A stretch of DNA of 64,000 nucleotides from JBNKZU01 sp050301795 (GTDB lineage: Bacteria; Pseudomonadota; Gammaproteobacteria; Thiohalomonadales; Thiohalomonadaceae). Position numbers and translations under genes: made by a program. Positions 8,079 through 18,153 of this stretch are shown here, piece after piece. Within the stretch, counting starts at the first letter, position 1. The number at the start of each line of letters is the position of its first letter. The notes under the pieces are model-generated. The model saw only the letters and a program-made list of their open reading frames with translations, had not been told where the DNA came from and ran no database searches. The stretch covers positions 11,646-75,645 of the forward strand of contig JBNKZU010000007.1 in NCBI GenBank assembly GCA_050301795.1. Reading direction: 5' to 3'.

Positions 8079-11000
8079 TTGATAAAAATTCGCCAGCTTA
8101 AAGCGGTTTTGTATCTATTGATAGTGATGTCAGGAATCTTGACGAGTGGCGATCTTCTCGCTGATGAGCACTCTTTTTATCAGCAACTGACCCAAAACGA
8201 ACGCCAATGGCTCGATACACATAAGCCATTTTATGTCGGGGTTATCAACGCATGGCCGCCGTTTGATTTTGTTGATGATAAAGGTGTCGCCACTGGTATC
8301 GGCATTGACTATATATCGGCATTAAATGAGCGCCTTGGTCATGTGTTGATACCAAAACCAGGAGCATGGAAGGATATCTATCAAGCCGTATCTGAGAAGC
8401 ATTTGGATATGATTATGGATATCACGCCAAAGCCTGAGCGCGAGCCATTTTTTCATTTCACCGAACCTTACATCAATGTTCCGCATGTGATTGTTTCTCG
8501 TGGAGGCAGAGAGGGGCGTTACTTTGAATCTGAGGCTGACTTATCAGGTAAAGTCGTTGCGCTGGAGAGAGGTTTTGGAAATGTGGATTATTTTCAGAAG
8601 AATTATCCCGAGGTTCAATTAAAGCTCTATTCCAATACCGTTCAGGCATTAGAGGCGGTATCACGAGAAGAGGTGGACGCTTATGTTGGAAACCGGGTGG
8701 TTGTTCTCTATTTGATTGAGAAGAATCTACTCGCAAACCTGAAGATCCATGGACGTCTTCATCGTCCCGCATCTGAACTTGCAATAGGTATCCGAAAAGA
8801 TTGGCCAATCTTCCACCAAATCATCTCTAAGGCATTAAACGATATTAAGCGGGATGAGAGACGCAGGATTTTGTCAAACTGGATCAATATCAGCGCGATT
8901 GATACAGAAAAAAATGAGCGGCTCCAACTCAATTTAACAGCACCTGAAAAGGCGTGGCTGGATAAACATCCAACCATTCGTATTGGTATCGATCCGGATT
9001 GGGCACCGCTTGAGTTTGCAGATTCCAAAGGTAGACACACCGGCATCTCGTCGGACTATTTAGCCGTACTGGGTAGACAGCTTGGGCTGAATTGGCAGCT
9101 CCCCGGGATTATGTCGTGGAGTGAGGTGTTGAATGCTGCACAAGAGAAACAGATCGATCTCATCCCATTAATCACAAAATCAGAATCCAGAGAGCAATAT
9201 CTCAATTTTACCAAGCCCTATTTGAATTTACCGATTGTGGTCTTCAGTCGCCGCGATATTTCTATACCAGAAGGACTCAGTGAGCTTGGAGGAAAGAAGG
9301 TTGCTGTGGTTGAGGGTTATGCTGTAGCCGATTATATCGCACGTGACTTTCCGCTGGTGCAAAGACGCTTTTACGATAATGTGAAGGAGGGGTTAAAGGC
9401 GGTATCAATCGGTGAGGTGGATGCCTATGTCGGTTCGCTTGCTGTTGGCGGCTATCTGCTATCGACTGAAGGGATCACCAATATGCAGGTTGCTGCTTCT
9501 ACACCATATCGTTCAGAGATGACGATGGGTATTCGTAAGGATTGGCCGGAGATGATCCCTATCCTCAATAAGGCTATCGATACGATTAGTGAGACCAAGA
9601 AAAATGAGATATTTCGTCGCTGGATGACTGTTGAGTTTGAATACAATGTTGATTACAGCCTGATATGGAAAATTTTGGCAGGGGTTCTCATCGTCATAGT
9701 CATGGGAAGTTTGTGGATTAGGCAGATCAGAAGGACAAGTCGTGCGCTTGATGAAAACCGACAGAAATTGTCGTTAACACTTAAAAGTGCCCACCTCGGT
9801 TCATGGGAGATTGTGTTTGATGAAGGGCAGAATCCATTGGTTTCATGGGATAACCTGTTTGCACATCATCATGGAATCGATGGTGCAGGACAAGGAATGC
9901 CACTTACCGATTTTTACCGTTTCATGGAGCCTGACGATGTACAGATTCTGCATGGTACATTTAAAAAATTCTTTCACAATCCTAACGAGGATATATCGTT
10001 TGAATATCGTCCACTCGGTACAGGTCGATGGCTATATGCTCACGGCCATAGTTTTGAATGGAGTGATAAGGGACTTCCAAAACGAATAATAGGCATTGTT
10101 CAGGACATTACAGAACGTAAACAGGCTGAAGAGACCTTAAAGCAGGCAAGTCGCTTTAAAAGTGAATTCTTAGCAAACATGAGTCATGAGATTAGAACGC
10201 CCATGAACGCCATTGTTGGATTGGGCTATACCCTGACAAAAACAGAGTTAACGGATAAGCAGAGAGATTATGTCAGGATGATAAAGACAGCGAGCCAATC
10301 GCTGTTAGGAATTATTGACGACATCCTCGATTTCTCAAAGATCGAGGCCGGACATCTCAATATTGAGATGATCCCCTTTCAATTAGAAGAGGTTCTAGAA
10401 AATTTAACAGTACTAACCACAACACGCCTCGGTAATAAACAGGTCGAGCTGGTCTATGATATCGACCCCAATATACCGCCGATATTGATTGGCGATCCCT
10501 ATCGTATCGGCCAGATTTTGACAAACCTCACCTCCAATGCGGTTAAGTTTACCGAAGAGGGTTCGATCATTGTCAGAAGCTATATAAAGGAGAGCGAAGA
10601 TGACAAGGTCTGGATACAGTTTGAGGTTGAAGATACAGGTATCGGCATAAAGTCTGATCGACTCAAGTTCCTGTTTAATCCTTTTACCCAGGAGGATGGT
10701 TCAACGACACGAAAATATGGCGGTACGGGTTTAGGGCTGTCGATATGTCAACAACTGACCCACTTGATGGGTGGTAGTATTGATGCAGAAAGTACAGTAG
10801 GGAAGGGAAGCCTGTTTAAATGCTTGCTACCATTAGGCTATGACGCGTCTGCAAAGCTTTACACCCCTAACCCAGAGTTACGGGGAAAGACAATACTATT
10901 AGTCGACGATAGTTCAATAACACTCTCAATACTGAGCGAGATGCTCAAATCGTTAGAGTTTAATGTGACCTGTGTATTGTCTGGTCACGAAGCTATCGAA

Positions 11001-12341
11001 CTGCTATCCCGTGCAGATCTCCATTTTGATATTTTATTGATCGACTGTCAGATGCCGGAGATGGATGGTGAACAAACTGCTAAGCAAATAAATCATCTCA
11101 ACGGTGATAAACCTTCGATCATTATCCTGATGGCCGAATATGGCAGAGATATTACTCCCCCGGAAACAAATAATAACTATATCGACGGATGGTTGCTAAA
11201 GCCGATCATATCTTTTCAGGTTTTAAAAGAGATCAACAGAATAATCGGAGTTGATCTATCTAAGGATATCAATGATCGTGTTGATAGGCGCATATCTGAA
11301 GACTCGGATCTTAATGGGCGTGTATTGCTCGTAGAAGATAACGAGATAAACCAGGTCGTTGCAATCGAGTTGCTGGTTAATATGGGGGTCGATGTTGATG
11401 TGGTTGCAGACGGGAGTGAGGCTGTCGAATATATGAAACAGAATCAACCCGATCTCATTTTGATGGATATTCAAATGCCGGTGATGGACGGGTATACCGC
11501 AACGACAAAGATAAGGGCATTAAAGAGCGGTGCAACGATCCCCATCTATGCCATGACCGCTAATGCGCTTGTAGGTGATTCAGATAAGTCGATACAAGCA
11601 GGCATGGACGGACATATCACCAAACCGGTTGATCCAGAGAAGCTATATCAGGTTCTTGCCAAGCATCTTAAGGATGATGCAGACCAACAAAACGGACAAT
11701 CTACACCTCTTGAGCACAAAGAACTATCTAAGGGTACACGAATCGATACGGAGGCTACGGCGCAACTACTCGATCAAACACAAGGTGTGAAGCAAGTGGG
11801 CGGTAGTGAACAGTTCTATAAAAAATTGCTTGGAGATTTTATTAACAATCATCATCATTGCGTTCAACAGTTAAGAGTATTACTGGAAGACTCAAACTAC
11901 AGTGATGCAAGAAGAGAGGCGCACACCATAAAAGGGATAAGTGGTACGATTGGCGCATACGAACTACAGCAATCAGCGGCACAAATCGATGGAATTCTAA
12001 GTCACGGTGAGATCCCTACGGCTACTCAAATCGATGAGTTTGAAGCTGTCTGCACTAAGACGTTTAATAAAATAGAACACTATCTGAATCGTGATGTTGA
12101 ATCAGCATCAAGCAGAGAAGCGCAAACTCAGAATAGTGATGCAGCCGATAGCAATAATCTTAAAGACCTTTATCGATTATTAACAATCGGAGACCATCGT
12201 GCAGTAGCGATGTTTAATGAGTTGAAACCCCTAATCGTCACATCTCTAACAGAGTCGCAAGTTAAAGAGGTCGAGACACTGATTGAGCGTTGTGAATTTG
12301 AAGAGATTGCAAAGCAGTTACATGGACTAATAAAGGAGTAG
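8079..12341 (+). CDS. BvgS/EvgS-like hybrid sensor kinase with two solute-binding sensor domains
   Basis: About 1420 residues. Order: signal segment (LKAVLYLLIVMSG), two tandem SBP_bac_3 periplasmic domains (about 30-275 and 283-515; both contain versions of WPPFDFVDDKGVATGI and W-A-P-L-E-F), a membrane helix near 526-546, a PAS domain, HisKA with SHEIRTPMNA (His703), HATPase with NLTSNAVKF, DTGIGI and GGTGLGLSI, receiver 1 (Asp989), receiver 2 (Asp1130, MDIQMPVMDGYTAT) and a C-terminal Hpt domain (His1282, AHTIKG). This is the full phosphorelay layout of BvgS/EvgS. TTG 8079 is chosen since AAGGA at 8067-8071 is 7 bases before it; TTG 8037 is the only longer option. The next genes are an HD-GYP regulator, a GGDEF-EAL protein and a receiver, all tightly packed, so the relay probably controls cyclic-di-GMP level. 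Likely ligands are amino acids or similar small solutes. Confidence 0.95.
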   Translation: MIKIRQLKAVLYLLIVMSGILTSGDLLADEHSFYQQLTQNERQWLDTHKPFYVGVINAWPPFDFVDDKGVATGIGIDYISALNERLGHVLIPKPGAWKDIYQAVSEKHLDMIMDITPKPEREPFFHFTEPYINVPHVIVSRGGREGRYFESEADLSGKVVALERGFGNVDYFQKNYPEVQLKLYSNTVQALEAVSREEVDAYVGNRVVVLYLIEKNLLANLKIHGRLHRPASELAIGIRKDWPIFHQIISKALNDIKRDERRRILSNWINISAIDTEKNERLQLNLTAPEKAWLDKHPTIRIGIDPDWAPLEFADSKGRHTGISSDYLAVLGRQLGLNWQLPGIMSWSEVLNAAQEKQIDLIPLITKSESREQYLNFTKPYLNLPIVVFSRRDISIPEGLSELGGKKVAVVEGYAVADYIARDFPLVQRRFYDNVKEGLKAVSIGEVDAYVGSLAVGGYLLSTEGITNMQVAASTPYRSEMTMGIRKDWPEMIPILNKAIDTISETKKNEIFRRWMTVEFEYNVDYSLIWKILAGVLIVIVMGSLWIRQIRRTSRALDENRQKLSLTLKSAHLGSWEIVFDEGQNPLVSWDNLFAHHHGIDGAGQGMPLTDFYRFMEPDDVQILHGTFKKFFHNPNEDISFEYRPLGTGRWLYAHGHSFEWSDKGLPKRIIGIVQDITERKQAEETLKQASRFKSEFLANMSHEIRTPMNAIVGLGYTLTKTELTDKQRDYVRMIKTASQSLLGIIDDILDFSKIEAGHLNIEMIPFQLEEVLENLTVLTTTRLGNKQVELVYDIDPNIPPILIGDPYRIGQILTNLTSNAVKFTEEGSIIVRSYIKESEDDKVWIQFEVEDTGIGIKSDRLKFLFNPFTQEDGSTTRKYGGTGLGLSICQQLTHLMGGSIDAESTVGKGSLFKCLLPLGYDASAKLYTPNPELRGKTILLVDDSSITLSILSEMLKSLEFNVTCVLSGHEAIELLSRADLHFDILLIDCQMPEMDGEQTAKQINHLNGDKPSIIILMAEYGRDITPPETNNNYIDGWLLKPIISFQVLKEINRIIGVDLSKDINDRVDRRISEDSDLNGRVLLVEDNEINQVVAIELLVNMGVDVDVVADGSEAVEYMKQNQPDLILMDIQMPVMDGYTATTKIRALKSGATIPIYAMTANALVGDSDKSIQAGMDGHITKPVDPEKLYQVLAKHLKDDADQQNGQSTPLEHKELSKGTRIDTEATAQLLDQTQGVKQVGGSEQFYKKLLGDFINNHHHCVQQLRVLLEDSNYSDARREAHTIKGISGTIGAYELQQSAAQIDGILSHGEIPTATQIDEFEAVCTKTFNKIEHYLNRDVESASSREAQTQNSDAADSNNLKDLYRLLTIGDHRAVAMFNELKPLIVTSLTESQVKEVETLIERCEFEEIAKQLHGLIKE

Positions 12342-12345
12342 AGAG

Positions 12346-13422
12346 ATGAGTCATGGAGAGCGAGCGAGAATTCTTATTGTTGATGATGAACAGTTCTATA
12401 TCGATCTATTGGTTAACTTACTATCAGATGACTATGACATATCAATCGCTATTAACGGGGAACAGGCGTTAAAGCGTGTTAAGGGAAAGGCACATCCCGA
12501 TCTAATTCTGCTTGATGTCATGATGCCGCAGATGGATGGCTATGAAGTATGTCGTCAACTTAAGGAAGATCCAATGGTGAGATCAATACCGGTTATCTTC
12601 TTAACAGCTATGAATAATGCAGATGATGAGATAAAAGGGCTAACACTTGGTGCTGTCGACTATATTACCAAGCCTATCACGGCGCCGGTATTGTTAAGTC
12701 GGGTTAGAAATCACCTCTCGTTATCCGAACAACGATTTGCTCTTGAGGCGCTTGTTTTGGAGAGGACAAAAGAGCTGGAGCGAATTAAAGAGGCGGTGAT
12801 CTATTGTCTTGGCGCAATTGCAGAGAAGCGTGATACAGAAACTGCAAAGCATGTATTACGAACAAGTCGATATATACAGGTGTTATTGGATGGGCTTACG
12901 AAAACTGAAAAATATCAAAAATCTCTGAATCAAATCGTTATTAACAAGATCGTTCAATCCGCACCATTACACGATATTGGAAAAGTGGGTGTTCCAGATC
13001 GAATACTACAAAAACCAGGGTTGCTAACCGATGAAGAGCGAGGGCAAATGCAGCTTCATGTAAAATATGGTAGGGATGCAATTAATAATACCAAACAATA
13101 TCTTGGTGTTAACCCCTTTTTGAAAATAGCAAAAGAGATTATCTATTATCATCATGAGCGATGGGACGGGATGGGATATCTTGAGGGTTTAAAGGGTGAT
13201 GAGATCCCGCTCTCAGCACGAGTGATGGCCTTGGCAGATGTCTATGATGCGATGGTCTCAAAGCGCTATTACAAAGATGAAATCGATCATGCGACCGTTG
13301 TTGATTATATTAAAGAGAGTTCAGGAGGTGCATTTGATCCTGATGTGGTTCAAGTTTTTGTAGAAAACCATGACGCCTTTAAAATGATTCATCGGCAACT
13401 TAAGGATGAAGACTATGGGTAA
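12346..13422 (+). CDS. Response regulator with HD-GYP phosphodiesterase domain
   Basis: 358 residues. An N-terminal receiver (IVDDEQ, phospho-acceptor Asp57 in LLDVMMPQMDGYEV, switch TA and lysine in TKP) is joined to an HD-GYP domain. Metal ligands HD are at 209-210 (PLHDIGKVGVPDRIL) and HHERWDG at 269-275. The signature reads GYL rather than GYP at 277-279, a mild deviation that need not abolish activity. HD-GYP proteins cleave cyclic-di-GMP to GMP or pGpG. The gene starts 4 bases after the hybrid kinase stop and overlaps the following GGDEF-EAL gene, so it is very likely the direct phosphorylation target of that kinase. Confidence 0.95.
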   Translation: MSHGERARILIVDDEQFYIDLLVNLLSDDYDISIAINGEQALKRVKGKAHPDLILLDVMMPQMDGYEVCRQLKEDPMVRSIPVIFLTAMNNADDEIKGLTLGAVDYITKPITAPVLLSRVRNHLSLSEQRFALEALVLERTKELERIKEAVIYCLGAIAEKRDTETAKHVLRTSRYIQVLLDGLTKTEKYQKSLNQIVINKIVQSAPLHDIGKVGVPDRILQKPGLLTDEERGQMQLHVKYGRDAINNTKQYLGVNPFLKIAKEIIYYHHERWDGMGYLEGLKGDEIPLSARVMALADVYDAMVSKRYYKDEIDHATVVDYIKESSGGAFDPDVVQVFVENHDAFKMIHRQLKDEDYG

Positions 13423-15082
13423 ATCAAAAGATTTAAGAAGATACATCAATCTCTATGAGGAGATCCCAACGGTTTGCTTGATGCTGGATAAGGATTTAAT
13501 CATCAAAGAGATTAATAACTTTGGGCTCAATTATCTGGGTTATCAACGCGATGAGCTTGTTAATGAATCGATTAGTAAGATTTGCCCGAATGAAGATCGA
13601 GCCTACCTCCTTAAAAAGCTGAACCATTGCCTGAAATCTTATGAGGAGATACATAGCTGGGAGTGTTCACGTGTGCGTAAGGATGGTAGCCGATACTGGG
13701 TACGGGATAATGTGAGAACGATTAAGGATGAGTATGGAGAAGACCTACTGCTAGTTTCCAGCGAGGACATTACAGAAACACGATATCTGATTAGTGAGCT
13801 GGAAAGGCAAAACTCCATCGATATGCTGACAGGGCTCACGAATCGCAGAAAGTTTGATCGTTATCTTGAAGAGCTAATGCTCTCTTCCAACGTCCGTGGT
13901 GACAATCACTTTCTACTCTATATTGATCTGGACAAGTTTAAGGTTGTTAACGATTCGTGTGGGCATCTCTGTGGTGATGAGATGTTACGTCAGATAGCAG
14001 TTCTGCTTCGAAAGCAGGTTAAGGCAGAGAATATTCTTGCAAGAATTGGTGGCGATGAGTTTGGCTTGATACTTGAAAATTGCTCTGAGCAAGAAGCAAT
14101 ACAGGTCGGTGAAGGTATTCTAAAAGAGATGGAACGATTCAGCTTTAGCTGGAACGATATGACCTTTTCAGTGGGCGTAAGTATTGGTGGGGTGATTATT
14201 GATGGGAGTGAGAATAATCTAAAAAATCTGCTCCACTATGCAGATACAGCCTGTTTTACCGCAAAGGATAAGGGGCAATACCGCATCCAGATTTACAATA
14301 TGGATGATAAGGAGATGGAGCGTCGTGGCGGACTACAGAAATGGGTGAGTCGAATTCATCAATCGATTGAGAATGACAAATTCGTATTATTCAAACAAAA
14401 GATCTATCCGGTCATTGATAATCACAATGAACCAGAAAAGTATGAGATCCTTATTCGCATGAAAGATGACGATGGAACTTTAATTCTTCCTGGCTCATTC
14501 ATCCCTGCCGCTGAATACTATGGGGTATCTCCAAAGATTGACCGATGGGTTACAGAAACAGCACTCAAGCGCTATGCCGCCACAAGTCACGAAAGACCTG
14601 TCACTTATTTTATCAATCTATCAGGGTTGACGTTAAGTGATGATTCATACATGCATGATATCTCGGAAGAGATTAGGGCAATGAACGATGATGGTTTGCA
14701 GATCTGCTTCGAGATCACTGAAACAGCCGCGATAAGGAACTTGACGGCCGCACAGAAATTTATGTCGCATTTCAAGAGATTAGGGTGCCAGTTTGCGCTA
14801 GATGACTTTGGTAGTGGTTTTTCTTCTTTTGGTTATTTGAGAACGCTACCGGTTGATTACATCAAGATTGATGGCGGGTTTGTTCGTAATATGGTGAAAG
14901 AACCGCTCGATCTTGCTGTTGTTAGAGCTATACACGAGGTTTCTGAGGTGTTTGGTAAAAGAACAATTGCGGAATTTGTTGAGACTGAAGAGATCCTGAA
15001 TATGATTAAAGGGCTTGGTATTGACTATGCTCAGGGATATCATATTGAAAAACCACACCCACTATCAGAGGCAGATCAATGA
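13415..15082 (+). CDS. PAS-GGDEF-EAL cyclic-di-GMP protein
   Basis: About 555 residues, no membrane segment, so cytoplasmic. A PAS domain (about 10-130, ending VSSEDITETRYLI) precedes GGDEF and EAL domains. GGDEF is intact at 212-216, but the usual RxxD inhibition site is replaced by KAEN, so product inhibition is probably lost. The EAL signature reads EIL (residue 344, YEILIRM); the catalytic Glu is kept, as are FEITET, LDDFGSGFSS, IKIDGGF and AEFVET, so phosphodiesterase activity remains possible. ATG 13415 is preferred to ATG 13406 because AAGGA at 13402-13406 is 8 bases upstream. It overlaps the HD-GYP stop by 8 bases and the next receiver gene by 4. Confidence 0.93.
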   Translation: MGKSKDLRRYINLYEEIPTVCLMLDKDLIIKEINNFGLNYLGYQRDELVNESISKICPNEDRAYLLKKLNHCLKSYEEIHSWECSRVRKDGSRYWVRDNVRTIKDEYGEDLLLVSSEDITETRYLISELERQNSIDMLTGLTNRRKFDRYLEELMLSSNVRGDNHFLLYIDLDKFKVVNDSCGHLCGDEMLRQIAVLLRKQVKAENILARIGGDEFGLILENCSEQEAIQVGEGILKEMERFSFSWNDMTFSVGVSIGGVIIDGSENNLKNLLHYADTACFTAKDKGQYRIQIYNMDDKEMERRGGLQKWVSRIHQSIENDKFVLFKQKIYPVIDNHNEPEKYEILIRMKDDDGTLILPGSFIPAAEYYGVSPKIDRWVTETALKRYAATSHERPVTYFINLSGLTLSDDSYMHDISEEIRAMNDDGLQICFEITETAAIRNLTAAQKFMSHFKRLGCQFALDDFGSGFSSFGYLRTLPVDYIKIDGGFVRNMVKEPLDLAVVRAIHEVSEVFGKRTIAEFVETEEILNMIKGLGIDYAQGYHIEKPHPLSEADQ

Positions 15083-15501
15083 ATGGAAAAGCAAAAATTC
15101 TCGTTGTAGATGATGAGCCGTTCTATACCGATGTGTTACAAAATCTGCTACGCAACGAATATGAAGTTGTTGTCGCCGATGATGGTGAAAAAGCACTACG
15201 TGCAGCGATGGAAGATCCAAAGCCTGATTTAATCATGCTAGATGTTATCCTGCCAGAGATAGATGGTTATGAGGTATGTCAGCGCCTAAAAGAGAATCCT
15301 GAAACAGCCAATATTCCAGTGATCTTTCTTACGGTTAAAGGCGATGTTGATGACGAGGTTAAGGGGTTTAACCTAGGCGCGGTTGATTATATTACCAAGC
15401 CTATGAGTCCACCTATCGTTAAAGCACGCACGCGTACCCATATCAAGATGTCACAATTAGTTAAGCAACTTGAGTTGATGCTGGATCATCTAAAAGATTA
15501 G
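15079..15501 (+). CDS. Single-domain response regulator (CheY-like receiver)
   Basis: 140 residues consisting of one receiver domain: VVDDEPFYTD, phospho-acceptor Asp55 in MLDVILPEIDGYEV, TV switch and ITKP lysine, then a short helical tail. It closely resembles the receiver of the HD-GYP protein two genes upstream (both have FY after VDDE, DGYEVCxxLKE, IPVIFLT and LGAVDYITKP), so the two probably arose by duplication inside this operon. It starts within the stop of the GGDEF-EAL gene (ATGA). With no output domain it may act as a phosphate sink or a protein-contact switch in the relay. Confidence 0.92.
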   Translation: MNGKAKILVVDDEPFYTDVLQNLLRNEYEVVVADDGEKALRAAMEDPKPDLIMLDVILPEIDGYEVCQRLKENPETANIPVIFLTVKGDVDDEVKGFNLGAVDYITKPMSPPIVKARTRTHIKMSQLVKQLELMLDHLKD

Positions 15502-15513
15502 TCGCCCTAGATA

Positions 15514-15537
15514 GCTTCCACCGCAATGGGTGGAAGC
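15514..15537. terminator. Hairpin between convergent signalling operon and ppsA
   Basis: A perfect 9-base stem GCTTCCACC / GGTGGAAGC with a 6-base loop lies between two converging genes. Neither strand has a clear T-run after it, so it may work as a weak two-way terminator or RNA end-protector. Confidence 0.5.
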
Positions 15538-15557
15538 AGAACAATCCTTCAGCAAGA

Positions 15558-17924
15558 TTACCTCTCTTTTCCAAGATAGAGCCAGGTATCAATTACAGTG
15601 TCAGGGTTTAGAGAGATACTGCTGATATTCTTCTCAAACAGCCACTCTGCAAAATCAGGGTAATCTGAAGGACCCTGACCACAGATACCAATATATTTAC
15701 CCTGTTTATGTGCGGCATCAATCGCCATGGTAAGCATCTTCTTCACGGCAGGATTACGTTCATCAAAGCTTTGGGCAATTAAACCGGAGTCACGATCAAG
15801 ACCGAGTGTAAGCTGTGTCATATCATTAGAGCCGATTGAGAAGCCATCAAACAACTCAAGGAACTCCTCAGCTAAAACAGCATTAGATGGAATCTCACAC
15901 ATCATAATCAGGCGAAGATCATCTTTGCCTCTCTCAAGGCCATTTTGTGCAAGTAGCGCTATCACTGCTTTTGCTTCAGTTAATGTTCGGACGAACGGGA
16001 TCATGATCTCAATATTGGTAAAGCCGTACTCCTCACGCGCTTTGCGTATTGCGCGGCACTCGAGTTCAAAGCACTGACGGAAATCATCAGAAACATAGCG
16101 AGAAGCGCCACGGAAGCCAATCATCGGGTTCTCTTCATGTGGCTCGTAACGATCACCACCCAATAGATTGGCATACTCATTCGATTTAAAGTCAGACATT
16201 CGGACAATCACCGGTTTGCCGGCAAACGCAGCCCCCAGTGTTGCAATGCCCTCAGTGAGTTTCTCTACATAAAAATCAACAGGGGATGCATATCCGGCGG
16301 TTCGCTCATCGATCTCCTCCTGTAGATCGCCGTCGAGTTGGTTGTACTCAAGCAGGGCACGAGGGTGAATACCGATGGTGGTATTAATCACAAACTCAAC
16401 ACGTGCCAAACCGACACCGGCATTCGGAATCTGGCTAAATGAGAAGGCGCGCCCAGGATTACCAACATTCATCATGATCTTGGTGGGTAGCTCTGGCATG
16501 TTGCCACTATCTTTTTGGATGATCTCGAAATCAAGAATCGAGTCATAGATATGACCTTCATCGCCCTCAGCACAGGATACGGTCACACTTTGTCCATTTT
16601 GAATAACGCTGGTGGCATCATGACACCCGACAACCGCAGGGATCCCCAACTCACGTGCAATAATTGCTGCATGACAGGTACGTCCACCACGATTGGTGAC
16701 AATGGCCGATGCTTTTTTCATGATCGGCTCCCAATCGGGGTCGGTCATATCGGTGACCAGAACATCACCGGCTTCAACCTCATGCATGTGTTCAATTGAG
16801 TCGATCACCTTAGCCGTGCCAGCACCAATGCGCTGACCAATCGCACGACCAGTGATGAGAATCTCGCTCTTCTCATTTAGATGATAGCGCTCAATAATGT
16901 TGGCGTTGTTACGGCTCTCAACGGTTTCAGGTCGAGCCTGGACGATGTAGAGTCGTCCATCAAGACCATCCTTGGCCCACTCAATATCCATTGGGCGGCC
17001 ATAGTGCTTCTCAATAATCATTGCGTAGCGAGCTAGGGTTTCGATCTCTTGATCGGTGATCGAGAATTTATTTCTGTCAGATGCAGAGACATTTACCGTT
17101 TTAACCAGCGCCTTGCCACTGGTATCGTAAGTCATCTTAATCATCTTGCTGCCGAGACTACGACGCAGGATTGCGCTCTTTTTCGCTTCAATGTTGGGCT
17201 TAAAGACATAGAACTCATCAGGATTAACAGCCCCCTGTACCACCGTTTCACCGAGGCCATAGGCACTGGTGATAAAGACCGCATCGCGAAAGCCTGATTC
17301 GGTATCGAGAGTGAACATCACACCAGAGGAAGCGAGATCTGAACGGATCATCTTTTGAATACCCGCAGAGAGTGCGACCAGTTTGTGATCAAAGCCCTGG
17401 TGAACACGATAGGAGATCGCACGATCATTATAGAGCGATGCAAAAACCTCCTTTATTTTTAGGGTAACCTGATCAATTCCATGGACGTTTAAGAAGGTCT
17501 CCTGTTGGCCTGCAAATGAGGCATCAGGTAGATCTTCAGCCGTTGCCGACGAGCGAACAGCCACAGTGAAATCATCACCATAGCGTTTTAGCATCTTGTC
17601 ATAGGCTTCAGAGATCGCATCATCAAGATTCTTGGGGAAGGGGGTTTCAATCACCCACTGTCGAATCATGGCTCCCGCTTTTGCCAGCGCTTTAACGTCA
17701 TCAACATTAAGACCGCTAAGGACTTCGTCGATGCGCTGATCAAGACGGTTATGCTGAGCGAACTGACGAAAGGCGTAGGCGGTGGTGGCAAAACCGCCAG
17801 GGACATCAACCCCGGAGCCTGCGAGTGAGCTTATCATCTCACCAAGAGAGGCGTTTTTACCGCCGACTCGTTCCACGTCATCCATTTTTAGATCTTCAAA
17901 CCAGATTATCAGCTCGCTCATCAT
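15558..17924 (-). CDS. ppsA: Phosphoenolpyruvate synthase
   Basis: 788 residues, the normal length for pyruvate, water dikinase. It makes PEP from pyruvate and ATP, the entry step to gluconeogenesis. The N-terminal ATP-grasp part shows GGKNASLGEM and VRSSATAEDLPDASFAGQQE; the swivelling domain has the phospho-histidine signature GGRTCHAAIIARELGIPAVVG (His418); the C-terminal barrel has GSNDMTQLTLGLDRDSG and the catalytic Cys in GICGQGPSD. AAAGG lies 6 bases before ATG 17924. It is divergent from dctPQM. With MaeB (22003) it would turn imported C4 acids to PEP. Confidence 0.98.
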   Translation of the reverse strand: MMSELIIWFEDLKMDDVERVGGKNASLGEMISSLAGSGVDVPGGFATTAYAFRQFAQHNRLDQRIDEVLSGLNVDDVKALAKAGAMIRQWVIETPFPKNLDDAISEAYDKMLKRYGDDFTVAVRSSATAEDLPDASFAGQQETFLNVHGIDQVTLKIKEVFASLYNDRAISYRVHQGFDHKLVALSAGIQKMIRSDLASSGVMFTLDTESGFRDAVFITSAYGLGETVVQGAVNPDEFYVFKPNIEAKKSAILRRSLGSKMIKMTYDTSGKALVKTVNVSASDRNKFSITDQEIETLARYAMIIEKHYGRPMDIEWAKDGLDGRLYIVQARPETVESRNNANIIERYHLNEKSEILITGRAIGQRIGAGTAKVIDSIEHMHEVEAGDVLVTDMTDPDWEPIMKKASAIVTNRGGRTCHAAIIARELGIPAVVGCHDATSVIQNGQSVTVSCAEGDEGHIYDSILDFEIIQKDSGNMPELPTKIMMNVGNPGRAFSFSQIPNAGVGLARVEFVINTTIGIHPRALLEYNQLDGDLQEEIDERTAGYASPVDFYVEKLTEGIATLGAAFAGKPVIVRMSDFKSNEYANLLGGDRYEPHEENPMIGFRGASRYVSDDFRQCFELECRAIRKAREEYGFTNIEIMIPFVRTLTEAKAVIALLAQNGLERGKDDLRLIMMCEIPSNAVLAEEFLELFDGFSIGSNDMTQLTLGLDRDSGLIAQSFDERNPAVKKMLTMAIDAAHKQGKYIGICGQGPSDYPDFAEWLFEKNISSISLNPDTVIDTWLYLGKER

Positions 17925-18075
17925 TCGTAACCTTTGTTGTCTATCAGCTTAGATTCATTCATCAGTCAGAGTGGTGTGAATTTCAAACCGTTCTGCTGAT
18001 CATTGCATCGATTGTAGGACAGATAGTATTACAAAGACCAATGAAAAACGGAATTAAGTATTGGAGAATCGATTA

Positions 18076-18124
18076 ATGGTGTTAATGATCAACAAAATAA
18101 GATCCATTCTGGACACAACACCAT
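18076..18124. promoter_or_regulatory. Inverted repeat upstream of dctP sigma-54 promoter
   Basis: Arms ATGGTGTT (18076-18083) and AACACCAT (18117-18124) are exact inverse complements, 33 bases apart. The site lies between ppsA and dctP, roughly 140-190 bases before the sigma-54 promoter. It may be an activator or repressor half-site pair; the spacing is long and the call is tentative. Confidence 0.25.
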
Positions 18125-18153
18125 CATTGAGCATGAGTCGGGGTTAAATATGT

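Noticed and set aside
18012..18034. TTGTA / TTACAA pair near ppsA as a HexR operator
   Set aside because: Arms are only 5-6 bases and the total length is longer than a HexR palindrome.
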